A stretch of DNA of 64,000 nucleotides. It comes from Caldisericia bacterium (GTDB lineage: Bacteria; Caldisericota; Caldisericia; JAAYUI01). Both the position numbers and the translations under genes were made by a program. A model generated the notes under the pieces. That model was not told the origin of the DNA. It saw only the letters and a program-made list of their open reading frames with translations, and searched no databases. Below are positions 24,134-31,706 of this stretch, piece after piece (the stretch's first letter is position 1; the number at the start of each line of letters is the position of its first letter). The DNA is taken from NCBI GenBank assembly GCA_017999835.1, contig JAGNLA010000005.1:1-64000 (forward strand), read 5' to 3'.

Positions 24134-25384
24134 ATGTCAGAACTTGCAAAGATTGATTCCGAAATAGCAATTTATCTTGAAAAAGAACTCAACAGGGAAC
24201 GTGGAAATATTGAGCTTATCGCTTCTGAGAATTTTGTTTCCAAGGCCGTTCTTGAGGCACTCGGTTCGATTGCAACCAACAAGTATGCTGAGGGTTATCC
24301 AGGAAAGCGTTACTATGGTGGCTGCGAGTATCTCGACGTTGTCGAGGACATGGCAATTGACAGAGCCAAAAAACTCTTCAATGCAGACTACGCCAATGTC
24401 CAGCTACACTCTGGTGCACAAGCCAATACGGCAGCATTTTTCACCTTCCTTGAACCAGGCGATACATTTATGGGCATGAACCTTAGCCATGGTGGTCACC
24501 TGACCCACGGCCATCCGTTATCGATTTCAGGCAGGTATTTCAAGGTTGTTCCTTACGGCGTCAAGCAGGACACCGAAACCCTCGACTATGAAGAAGTCGA
24601 AAAACTGGCAAACGAACACAAGCCAAAACTCATCGTTGCAGGCGCATCTGCATACCCAAGGATCATCGATTTTGAAAGACTCGGAAAGATCGCAAAATCT
24701 GTAGGCGCAATACTGATGGTCGACATGGCGCACATTGCTGGTTTGGTTGCCACAGGCCTTCACCCTTCGCCTGTCCCGCACGCCGACATTGTCACAACCA
24801 CCACTCACAAAACCCTTCGTGGTCCAAGGGGTGGCATGATCGTTGCCAAAAAAGAATACGCAAAAGACATCAAAAAATCGGTTTTCCCAGGCATTCAGGG
24901 CGGACCGCTGATGCACGTAATATCTGCAAAGGCTGTAAGCTTCAAGGAAGCGCTCCAACCAGAGTTTGTAGACTACCAAAAACAGGTTCTCAAAAACGCG
25001 CAGGCGCTTGCAAAAGGCATGCAGGCTGCAGGTTTCAGAATCGTCTCCGGTGGAACCGACAACCACCTCATGCTTGTCGACCTCAGACCAAAAAATGTCA
25101 GTGGTGATATCGCTGAAAACCTTCTCGAATCCATCGGAATCACCATCAACAAGAACTCAATTCCGTTTGACACCGCTCCACCACTCAAACCGTCAGGTAT
25201 CAGGCTTGGCACACCAGCCATGACAACCCGAGGTATGAAAGAAGACGAGATGGCTCAAATTGCCGAGATCATCGGCAAGGTTCTGACACATCCTACCGAT
25301 GAGACACTCCACCAGAAAGCAAAGCAGGAAGTGGCAGAACTCACCGCAAGATTCCCGCTCTATCCAGGACTGACATACCTGTGA
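24134..25384 (+). CDS. glyA: Serine hydroxymethyltransferase
   Basis: A 416-residue PLP enzyme converting serine and tetrahydrofolate to glycine and 5,10-methylene-THF. The lysine that binds PLP lies in [15 protein letters not shown] near 219-233. [11 protein letters not shown] near 22 and [16 protein letters not shown] near 52 are substrate-site segments. A strong GGAGGT ribosome-binding site precedes the ATG, and the stop overlaps the GTG of wecA. Confidence 0.97.
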   Translation: MSELAKIDSEIAIYLEKELNRERGNIELIASENFVSKAVLEALGSIATNKYAEGYPGKRYYGGCEYLDVVEDMAIDRAKKLFNADYANVQLHSGAQANTAAFFTFLEPGDTFMGMNLSHGGHLTHGHPLSISGRYFKVVPYGVKQDTETLDYEEVEKLANEHKPKLIVAGASAYPRIIDFERLGKIAKSVGAILMVDMAHIAGLVATGLHPSPVPHADIVTTTTHKTLRGPRGGMIVAKKEYAKDIKKSVFPGIQGGPLMHVISAKAVSFKEALQPEFVDYQKQVLKNAQALAKGMQAAGFRIVSGGTDNHLMLVDLRPKNVSGDIAENLLESIGITINKNSIPFDTAPPLKPSGIRLGTPAMTTRGMKEDEMAQIAEIIGKVLTHPTDETLHQKAKQEVAELTARFPLYPGLTYL

Positions 25385-26337
25385 TCTGGAAAATCCTGGC
25401 AGCCTTCCTTGTTTCTCTGGCAGGTTCAGCTTTGCTGACACCTGTGGCTAGATGGATTGGCTTCCGGATAAACATCACCGACAAAGCAGGTGACAAAACA
25501 CCAAGCGGTGAGACCAAGATTCACAAGACAACAACGCCTCGAACAGGCGGAATTGCTATCTTTGTTTCCTGTATAGCCACTTTCCTGATTTTTGGTGATT
25601 TCTCGACAAGATCACTTGGAATCGTTGCTGGCGCAATAATAATTTTTGCCGTCATGCTCATTGACGACATGAAAAAACTCCCATGGTGGATAAAGCTTGC
25701 TGGATGCATTCTTGCTGCCACGGCACCCATCCTTGCAGGGCTCAGAATCGGATATTTGACCGACATTTTTGCCGGTGGGTGGTTTAGCCTTGAATGGCTG
25801 TCAATCCCTCTGACTTATCTTTGGATTGTCGGCATCACAAACGCCATGAACTTCATTGACGGACTGGATGGTCTTGCTGCTGGTATAACAGTCATTGCAA
25901 CCATTGCCGCTGTCATTGCGTCATTTTCCAGAGGTTTGCTCGTACCAACAGTTTTGCTTGCCTGTATCTGCGGTTCTTCAGCAGGTTTCTTACCCTGGAA
26001 CTTCAAGCCTGCAAAAATCATCATGGGGGATTCAGGCGCAAACTTTATAGGTTACATAATCTCTGTTGCTGCCATGTGGGGCACAGCAAAGGCAACAACG
26101 GCCGCTGTCATCGGTGTTTGTGTCATCGCTTTGGCTGTCCCGATGTCTGACGTCATCATCACATCGATTAGGAGACTTCTCAAAGGCAAGCTCCCAATGA
26201 TTGGTGGACTGGACAACATTCACTACGTTTTGCTCAAAAGAGGTTGGTCGGAGCGAACAGTCGTTTTGGTATTCTATCTCATAACAGCCCTGCTTTCTGC
26301 CGGAGCTGTCACATTCATATTGGTAAGGATGAAGTAA
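25381..26337 (+). CDS. wecA: Undecaprenyl-phosphate N-acetylglucosaminyl-1-phosphate transferase (WecA/TagO family)
   Basis: A 318-residue polytopic PNPT-family enzyme that starts wall or surface glycopolymers by making undecaprenyl-PP-GlcNAc. The aspartate motif [11 protein letters not shown] lies near 94-104, [13 protein letters not shown] near 157-169, and [15 protein letters not shown] near 279 replaces the HxxHRL box typical of the family. It starts at GTG, with a GTGA overlap with glyA. wecB and murA follow directly, and tagA/csaB at 9863-11634 would act next. MraY at 13309 is the second, peptidoglycan-specific PNPT enzyme. Confidence 0.9.
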   Translation: MIWKILAAFLVSLAGSALLTPVARWIGFRINITDKAGDKTPSGETKIHKTTTPRTGGIAIFVSCIATFLIFGDFSTRSLGIVAGAIIIFAVMLIDDMKKLPWWIKLAGCILAATAPILAGLRIGYLTDIFAGGWFSLEWLSIPLTYLWIVGITNAMNFIDGLDGLAAGITVIATIAAVIASFSRGLLVPTVLLACICGSSAGFLPWNFKPAKIIMGDSGANFIGYIISVAAMWGTAKATTAAVIGVCVIALAVPMSDVIITSIRRLLKGKLPMIGGLDNIHYVLLKRGWSERTVVLVFYLITALLSAGAVTFILVRMK

Positions 26338-27444
26338 ATGAAAGTACTTACAATTTTTGGAACAAGACCGGAAGCCATAAAGATGGCTCCGCTTGTAAAA
26401 CTGCTAAACGGTTCAAAGGACTTTGACGTCAAGGTCGTCGTCACAGCCCAACACAGGGAAATGCTTGATCAGGTACTCGCGCTTTTCAAGATCAAACCCG
26501 ACTACGACCTCAACATCATGAAAAAAAGCCAGTCCCTCACTGACATCACGGTCAACAGCCTGACAGGTCTTGAGCAAATACTGACCAAGGAAAAACCGGA
26601 CATCGTGCTTGTCCATGGCGACACAACAACGACCTTTGTGGGCGCTCTGGCTGCGTTCTACCAGCGACCATCAATCCCCATAGGTCACGTCGAGGCAGGT
26701 TTGCGTTCAGGCGATTTCCAGAACCCATACCCGGAGGAAGCAAACAGGGTACTTTGTGACCACATCAGTGACATCCATTTTGCGCCAACTGAACACTCCA
26801 GGGAAAATCTGCTTGGAGAAGGCATTAATCCTTCAAAAATCGTAGTGACTGGCAACACAGTCGTCGACGCACTTATCCAAATCAAGGAGATGAGCAAGGA
26901 TTTGCCTCTACCCGTCGAAACAAAACCAGGGGAGAGGATTGTCACCATAACCATGCACAGGCGCGAGTCCTGGGGGAAACCCCTTGAAAACGTCTGCATG
27001 GCCATCCTTCGCCTTGTCAGTGATTATCCTGACGTTCGCATCATTTTCCCGTGGCATATGAACCCCAAGGTCAGGTCAATCATCTCCCCCATCCTTTCAG
27101 GTGTGGACAGGGTTCACCTGGTTGAACCGCTTGATTATAAAGACTTCATCAATGTAATGGCCAAGTCATATTTTATTATGTCCGACTCAGGTGGAATCCA
27201 GGAAGAAGCAGCATCGCTTGAGGTTCCGGTGCTCCTGTTACGTTCTGTCACAGAGAGACCAGAAGCCATCAGCTGCGGTATCGTGAAAATGGTTGGCACA
27301 AATGAAGAAGAAGTCTACAAAAACGCATCCGAGCTCCTGTCTGACCCAAAAAAACACAAAGCCATGATCCCACACACAAACCCGTTCGGCGATGGCAAAG
27401 CCTGCCAGAGAATAAGAGACCATCTTTTGACAAACTGGAGATGA
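26338..27444 (+). CDS. wecB: UDP-N-acetylglucosamine 2-epimerase
   Basis: A 368-residue non-hydrolysing epimerase that turns UDP-GlcNAc into UDP-ManNAc. FGTRPEAIKMAPL at the start, HGDTTTTFVGALA near 92, HVEAGLRSG near 117 and SDSGGIQEEA near 283 are its conserved segments. It begins immediately after the wecA stop and murA begins two bases after its own. It supplies donor sugar for the TagA-like transferase. Confidence 0.95.
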   Translation: MKVLTIFGTRPEAIKMAPLVKLLNGSKDFDVKVVVTAQHREMLDQVLALFKIKPDYDLNIMKKSQSLTDITVNSLTGLEQILTKEKPDIVLVHGDTTTTFVGALAAFYQRPSIPIGHVEAGLRSGDFQNPYPEEANRVLCDHISDIHFAPTEHSRENLLGEGINPSKIVVTGNTVVDALIQIKEMSKDLPLPVETKPGERIVTITMHRRESWGKPLENVCMAILRLVSDYPDVRIIFPWHMNPKVRSIISPILSGVDRVHLVEPLDYKDFINVMAKSYFIMSDSGGIQEEAASLEVPVLLLRSVTERPEAISCGIVKMVGTNEEEVYKNASELLSDPKKHKAMIPHTNPFGDGKACQRIRDHLLTNWR

Positions 27445-27445
27445 A

Positions 27446-28711
27446 ATGGAAGCATTCGTAGTCACCGGCGGCAAGAAACTCACCGGAACCGTGCAGGTTT
27501 CTGGCGCAAAAAACGCCGCTCTTCCGATTATCACCGCCTGCTGCCTCATCGAAGGCGAGGTAGTGCTACACAACATTCCATTTAGCCACGATGCTGTTGC
27601 CCTGCTTGAGATAATCAGAAAACTCGGCGCAAAAGTAAAACAGCTGGAAACCAACACATGGTCAATCAATTGTGCTGGAAACCTAAAGTCTGAGGTCGTG
27701 TCTGAAGCAGCAGCAAAAATCCGCGGTTGTCAGACACTCCTTGGCGCCCTGCTCTCCAGAAATGGCGAAGTAAAGCTGGGTCAGCTTGGTGGTTGCAAAA
27801 TTGGTTCAAGACCGATAGACCTTCACCTTAAAGGTTTCAAGGCCATGGGCGCTCAGGTTGAGCAGGAAGCCGGGCTGGTCAACGCCAGGAGGACCGACAG
27901 GCTCAGAGGAACATGGATATTCCTTGATTTTCCATCGGTTGGCGCGACAGAAAACCTCATCATAGCAGGCGTTATGGCCGAAGGTGAAACCCAGATCGAA
28001 AACGCTGCCGAAGAGCCCGAGATTGTTGACCTCATCCACTTCCTCAACAACTGTGGGGCAAAAATCGAAGGCGCTGGCACAAAAAAACTCAAAATTACAG
28101 GCGTAGAGACGCTCAGACCGACGTCCCACACCATCATCCCGGACAGGATTGAAGCTGGCACATTCATGATTGCTTCAGTCATCACCGGTGGCGACATCAC
28201 TGTAGACCACATCAAACCGTCGTTTATCGACTCATTGTTGTTCAAGTTCCGTGAGGCTGGCGTCAATGTCAACATCGACAGCCACAACAGAATTCGCGTC
28301 AAAGGCAACGTAAGGCCAAAAGCAATCAACGTAATCGCTTCGCCCTACCCAGGGTTCCCAACTGACCTCCAATCGCAAATTTCGACCATGTGCTGCATTG
28401 CAGACGGTCAGTCAATCATCACTGAAAAGGTTTTTGAAAAACGTTTTGCTGTTATCCCCGAGCTTGTTAAGATGGGCGCAAATGTCGTTATCGAGAACGA
28501 ATCGCTGGCAATAACCGGCATTCCGAAGTTTCAGTCTGCCGAAGTCATCTCGCCAGACCTTCGTGGCGGCGTGTCGCTCATGCTTGCAGGCATGAACGCC
28601 GAAGGCATAACAACCATCATCGGCACGGAGCATGTTGACCGTGGCTATGAAAAAATCGAGGACAAACTAGCTTCCCTTGGCGGCGAGATAAAGCGAATCA
28701 AACTGGTTTAA
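27446..28711 (+). CDS. murA: UDP-N-acetylglucosamine 1-carboxyvinyltransferase
   Basis: A 421-residue EPT-family enzyme for the first committed step of peptidoglycan synthesis. VSGAKNAALPIITACCL near 20-36 and GGCKIGSRPIDLHL near 114-127 are seen; the latter contains the catalytic Cys that fosfomycin alkylates, so a sensitive form is predicted. It is the last gene of the run that starts at 19085. No clear terminator follows. Confidence 0.96.
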   Translation: MEAFVVTGGKKLTGTVQVSGAKNAALPIITACCLIEGEVVLHNIPFSHDAVALLEIIRKLGAKVKQLETNTWSINCAGNLKSEVVSEAAAKIRGCQTLLGALLSRNGEVKLGQLGGCKIGSRPIDLHLKGFKAMGAQVEQEAGLVNARRTDRLRGTWIFLDFPSVGATENLIIAGVMAEGETQIENAAEEPEIVDLIHFLNNCGAKIEGAGTKKLKITGVETLRPTSHTIIPDRIEAGTFMIASVITGGDITVDHIKPSFIDSLLFKFREAGVNVNIDSHNRIRVKGNVRPKAINVIASPYPGFPTDLQSQISTMCCIADGQSIITEKVFEKRFAVIPELVKMGANVVIENESLAITGIPKFQSAEVISPDLRGGVSLMLAGMNAEGITTIIGTEHVDRGYEKIEDKLASLGGEIKRIKLV

Positions 28712-28744
28712 ATTCAACATTTTAATTTCACATACTATATTGGC

Positions 28745-28774
28745 TTGACTTTATTATTGGCATATGCTAATAAT
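28745..28774 (+). promoter_or_regulatory. Promoter and 22-bp palindromic operator of the DUF134 gene
   Basis: TTGACT, 17 bases, TAATAA (28768-28773). The 22 bases 28753-28774 form a palindrome, ATTATT-gGCATATGCt-AATAAT with one mismatched pair, covering most of the spacer and the -10. The -10 ends only six bases before the ATG, so transcription should start at or next to the start codon. The position suggests autoregulation by the DUF134 protein. Confidence 0.6.
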
Positions 28775-28779
28775 GAGTT

Positions 28780-29241
28780 ATGCCTCGACCAAGAATGTGC
28801 AGAAAAATTGCAGGAGTACCTGTTGTCACCAATTTTATCCCATCATCGGAAATCCCAGACGATATGCCAGTTATCACCCTTACCATCGAAGAGTTCGAAG
28901 CAGTAAGGCTAGGCGACTGGCTCGGGCTCTACCACGACGAATGCGCAAGACAAATGGGTATTTCAAGACAAACCTTCGGTAATATCATCACCATCGCCAG
29001 ACAGAAAATTGCAGGCGCAATTGTCAACGGCCGGCCAATAACAATTGATACGCCTGAGTTTGGCTGTCACAGGGATGGTGGAGTATGCACCAAGTGCGCC
29101 AAGTCTGGAAAGCCCTGCTGCAAAAACAACTCTGACAGCAACAACCAAACATGTTGTGGCAAAAGGCAGAAACGTTGCTGCAAAAAAATGGTCGAAGAAA
29201 ACAGAGGAGAATTACACAATGAAGATATGCATACCAGTTGA
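28780..29241 (+). CDS. DUF134-family helix-turn-helix regulator with Cys-rich tail
   Basis: A 153-residue protein starting MPRPRMCRKIAGVP, the standard DUF134 opening. Residues 40-90 (EEFEAVRLGDWLGLYHDECA, RQMGISRQTFGNIITIAR) form a sigma-factor-like helix-turn-helix. Family members are usually about 100 residues. Here about 50 more residues carry at least ten Cys (GCHRDGGVCTKCAKSGK, QTCCGKRQKRCC), which suggests metal or Fe-S sensing. The end overlaps the NifX-like gene by 23 bases. The -10 box abuts the start, so the mRNA is probably leaderless. DUF134 genes commonly sit beside NifX/NifB-type genes, as here; their physiological signal is not established. Confidence 0.8.
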   Translation: MPRPRMCRKIAGVPVVTNFIPSSEIPDDMPVITLTIEEFEAVRLGDWLGLYHDECARQMGISRQTFGNIITIARQKIAGAIVNGRPITIDTPEFGCHRDGGVCTKCAKSGKPCCKNNSDSNNQTCCGKRQKRCCKKMVEENRGELHNEDMHTS

Positions 29242-29602
29242 AAACGTTGATGGACTCAAATCGCTTGTTCATTTTCATTTTGGAAGCGCTCCAAATTTCA
29301 TGATCTATGACACGGCAACAAAGGAACTCACTTCATTTGACAACAGTGACAACGCCCACCAGGAAGGCCATTGCAACCCAATGGCGCAGTTTGCCAACCA
29401 TCCGATAGACGCAATGATCGTTTCAAACATCGGCGGGAGAGCATTGATGAAGTTAAACGCTGGTGGAGTAAAGGTTTACGCTTCCGAAGCTGAAACCAAT
29501 CTTTCCCAGGTCATCCAGGCATTTGAATCTGGCACCCTCAAGGAAATTACACAAGACCAAGCTTGTGTTCACCACGACCACGACCACGGCGGCTGTCACT
29601 AG
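29219..29602 (+). CDS. NifX/dinitrogenase iron-molybdenum cofactor domain protein
   Basis: A 127-residue protein with the NifX/NafY/MTH1175-like fold: MKICIPVENVDGL, HFHFGSAPNFMIYD, CNPMAQFANHPIDAMIVSNI and GGRALMKLNAGGVKVY. The start is set by AGGAGA nine bases ahead. The C-terminus ends in CVHHDHDHGGCH, a likely metal-binding tail. Proteins of this type outside nitrogen fixation probably carry or scaffold metal clusters. It is translated with the DUF134 regulator. No nif structural genes are in the window. Confidence 0.85.
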   Translation: MKICIPVENVDGLKSLVHFHFGSAPNFMIYDTATKELTSFDNSDNAHQEGHCNPMAQFANHPIDAMIVSNIGGRALMKLNAGGVKVYASEAETNLSQVIQAFESGTLKEITQDQACVHHDHDHGGCH

Positions 29603-29610
29603 ACATAGCG

Positions 29611-29687
29611 TCCTCCGTTGTTGCAATACCGTTGTGATTATCGTATAAATTTACTGTTGCAAATTTAAGAATTGCCACAACGGAGGA
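29611..29687 (+). promoter_or_regulatory. Inverted repeat that can mask the acyl-CoA dehydrogenase ribosome-binding site
   Basis: TCCTCCGTTGTTGCAA (29611-29626) and TTGCCACAACGGAGGA (29672-29687) pair over 16 positions with one mismatch. The right arm contains the GGAGGA ribosome-binding site. The left arm overlaps the -35 box of the local promoter, so only read-through RNA from the upstream nifX-like gene would contain both arms. Confidence 0.6.
29621..29649 (+). promoter_or_regulatory. Promoter for acyl-CoA dehydrogenase
   Basis: TTGCAA, 17 bases, TATAAA. The predicted transcript starts near 29656, leaving a ~35-base leader with GGAGGA. Confidence 0.6.
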
Positions 29688-29690
29688 AAC

Positions 29691-30908
29691 ATGATCGATT
29701 TTGAATTCACTCAAGAGCAGAACATGGTTGCAAAAATGGTTCGTGACCTTGCAGCCCGCGAATTCGCTCCACACATAAAGGAGCTCGACGAGAAGGCCCA
29801 GTGGGATCCGACAGTAATGACCAAGCTTGCCGAACAAGGCATTCTTGGGATTGCAACACCTGAAAAATATGGCGGAGCAGGATTCGATTATGTTTCTCTG
29901 GGTTTGGCCTGTGAAGAGCTTGAATACGTTGACACAGCGCTACGCGTCATCCTCTCGGTTCATATCGGTCTTGTGCAGCTCCCGATTCTCACCTGGGCAT
30001 CGGAAGACCTTCGCAGAAAATATCTGCCTGATCTTGCAAGTGGAAAAAAGATCGGTGCATTCGGTTTGACAGAGCCAAACGCTGGTTCAGACGTTGTTGC
30101 TCTTGAAACAAAAGCTGAAAAAGATGGCGACAACTGGATAATATCAGGTGAAAAGATGTGGATTTCACTTTCAGACATTGCCGACACCTTTGTCATCTTT
30201 GCCTGGACAGACAACGAAAAACGCAAAAAAAGAGATCATTCCGGACTCTCGGCATTCATCCTTGAAAGGAGCATGCCAGGGCTGACAACCGCCTCCATTC
30301 ATGGAAAGCTTGGCGTTCGTTCCGGCAACACCGGTTCTGTCTCGATGAACCAGGTCAAAGTTCACAAGTCACAGATGATGGGGCTTGAGGGCGAAGGCTT
30401 CAAGATTGCAATGTTCTGCCTTGACCAGGGACGCTACACAGTCGGCTGGGGCGCGACAGGATTGGTCAAAGCCTGCATGGACGCCTCGGTTTCTTATGCA
30501 AAATCAAGAGTTACTTTTGGCAAGCCAATTGCCGAACACCAGCTTATCAAGGAAATGATCGGTTTCATGAGGGTAAACTACGAAGCATCAAAACTCCTCA
30601 ACCTTCAGGCTGGATGGATGAAAAACAAAGGCTTAAGATGCACCAGAGAAACAGCCCAGGCCAAGTGGTTTGCCTGCAACTCCTCAGAAAAGGCAGCCTC
30701 AGACTGTGTTCAGATCCATGGCGCTTACGGCTTCTCAAACGAATTCCCGGCAGAACGTTTCTACCGAAATTCCAAAGGCGCAGTCATTTACGAAGGCGCC
30801 AGGGAAATCCAGGCTCTCATGTCAGCCGACTACACCCTTGGCTACCGCGTGGACAAACCAACCAGAAAAAACCTCCCACCACACCCGTTCCCAACAAATT
30901 GGGATTGA
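29691..30908 (+). CDS. Acyl-CoA dehydrogenase
   Basis: A 405-residue FAD enzyme that oxidises acyl-CoA to 2-enoyl-CoA. IGAFGLTEPNAGSDV near 123-137 and WISLSDIADTFVIF near 157 are the flavin-site segments. The catalytic glutamate is in VIYEGAREIQALM near 366-378, followed by the usual tail. This YEGA..IQ pattern is typical of butyryl/isovaleryl/glutaryl-type enzymes. It has its own promoter. No etfAB genes are adjacent. With buk and crotonase at 5089-6935 it could run in either oxidising or reducing direction. Confidence 0.92.
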   Translation: MIDFEFTQEQNMVAKMVRDLAAREFAPHIKELDEKAQWDPTVMTKLAEQGILGIATPEKYGGAGFDYVSLGLACEELEYVDTALRVILSVHIGLVQLPILTWASEDLRRKYLPDLASGKKIGAFGLTEPNAGSDVVALETKAEKDGDNWIISGEKMWISLSDIADTFVIFAWTDNEKRKKRDHSGLSAFILERSMPGLTTASIHGKLGVRSGNTGSVSMNQVKVHKSQMMGLEGEGFKIAMFCLDQGRYTVGWGATGLVKACMDASVSYAKSRVTFGKPIAEHQLIKEMIGFMRVNYEASKLLNLQAGWMKNKGLRCTRETAQAKWFACNSSEKAASDCVQIHGAYGFSNEFPAERFYRNSKGAVIYEGAREIQALMSADYTLGYRVDKPTRKNLPPHPFPTNWD

Positions 30909-30910
30909 TT

Positions 30911-31142
30911 ATGCGGCTCCGCCGATAATTACTTCCGCTTCGCGGGAACACTTTTTCATAAACACTTTCCCTTCGATTTCATTGTTATTCAGAAATCGCG
31001 AAGCAAGTCCGACGATTTCTTTGAATCTAAGTGGATATAAGCAAGGCATTGGAGAGGTTATTCAATGCGGCTCCGCCTATAAGAAAACTACAATAAGGAA
31101 CTTTGTTATCCAGAAATCCCGAAGTAAATTCGGGGTTTCTTG
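30911..31142 (+). repeat. Two imperfect copies of a palindromic intergenic repeat; second copy is terminator-like
   Basis: The 316-base gap after the acyl-CoA dehydrogenase holds no gene. ATGCGGCTCCGCC occurs at 30911 and again at 31065. Each is followed by a second palindrome: TTGTTATTCAGAAATCG..CGATTTCTTTG in the first copy (hairpin 30991-31020) and TTGTTATCCAGAAATCC..GGGGTTTCTTG in the second (hairpin 31112-31140, 12-bp stem, GTAAA loop). TTGTTTGTTTG follows the second, which could end transcription of the dehydrogenase gene. The first copy has an extra TTCCGC-type hairpin. Confidence 0.6.
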
Positions 31143-31223
31143 TTTGTTTGTGAATGAAAACCTAGGGAATTTTGACATGCCAAGTAAAACCAGTTACCCT
31201 TTTGGGATGAAAAGAGGTGTTTG

Positions 31224-31706
31224 ATGAGAAAAATTGCTTTTGTTGCGGCACTTGTGCTGGTGGTGGCTGGTTTTGCCGGATGCGGTCAGCAAGAAGAACC
31301 TCAAGCCGAGATAACATTCGACGAGTCCAAAAGTCCTATCGAAGTTCTCAGCTCATCAAAATCGATAAGCCCTATCCCAACATTCAACGTCACGGTTAAA
31401 AACGTTTGCCCGTACAACGTTTCTGGTTTCAACGCCAGTGCGGTTTTCTTTGACGAGAACAACAAACCTTTGTCAAAAGAACCGGTGAGTGTTCCTTACG
31501 ATGCAATGCTTGATCCAATAAAACCGGACACGACTGTCGAACTTCAAACAATTGGCGAAGAAAAAGCCGTTTCTATGAAAATTGTCATCAAGGACTGCAT
31601 CTACATGAAGATGAACCCAGTGGACAAGCTGTACGGAGAGCTGCCATACTCATGGAAAAACAAGGATTTTGACAAACAGGTAAAGGCGCTTCTGGAAGGA
31701 AAATAG
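31224..31706 (+). CDS. Predicted lipoprotein with Ig-like domain
   Basis: A 160-residue exported protein. A signal peptide MRKIAFVAALVLVVAG ends in FAGC, a lipobox placing the lipidated Cys at 20. LspA at 39792 would cleave it. The mature part has a beta-sandwich pattern (TFNVTVKNVCPYNVSGFNASAVFFDENNK) seen in FxLYD/DUF5780-like extracellular domains. GAGGTG precedes the ATG. Its stop codon abuts that of the convergent helicase gene. Function unknown. Confidence 0.7.
   Translation: MRKIAFVAALVLVVAGFAGCGQQEEPQAEITFDESKSPIEVLSSSKSISPIPTFNVTVKNVCPYNVSGFNASAVFFDENNKPLSKEPVSVPYDAMLDPIKPDTTVELQTIGEEKAVSMKIVIKDCIYMKMNPVDKLYGELPYSWKNKDFDKQVKALLEGK

Noticed and set aside
29611-29687. The inverted repeat as a riboswitch of the local transcript
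   Set aside because: The local promoter starts downstream of the left arm, so its RNA cannot form the pairing.
30670-31224. A 184-codon frame spanning the end of acyl-CoA dehydrogenase and the repeat region
   Set aside because: The first half is a shifted reading of a clear gene and the second half crosses palindromic repeats.
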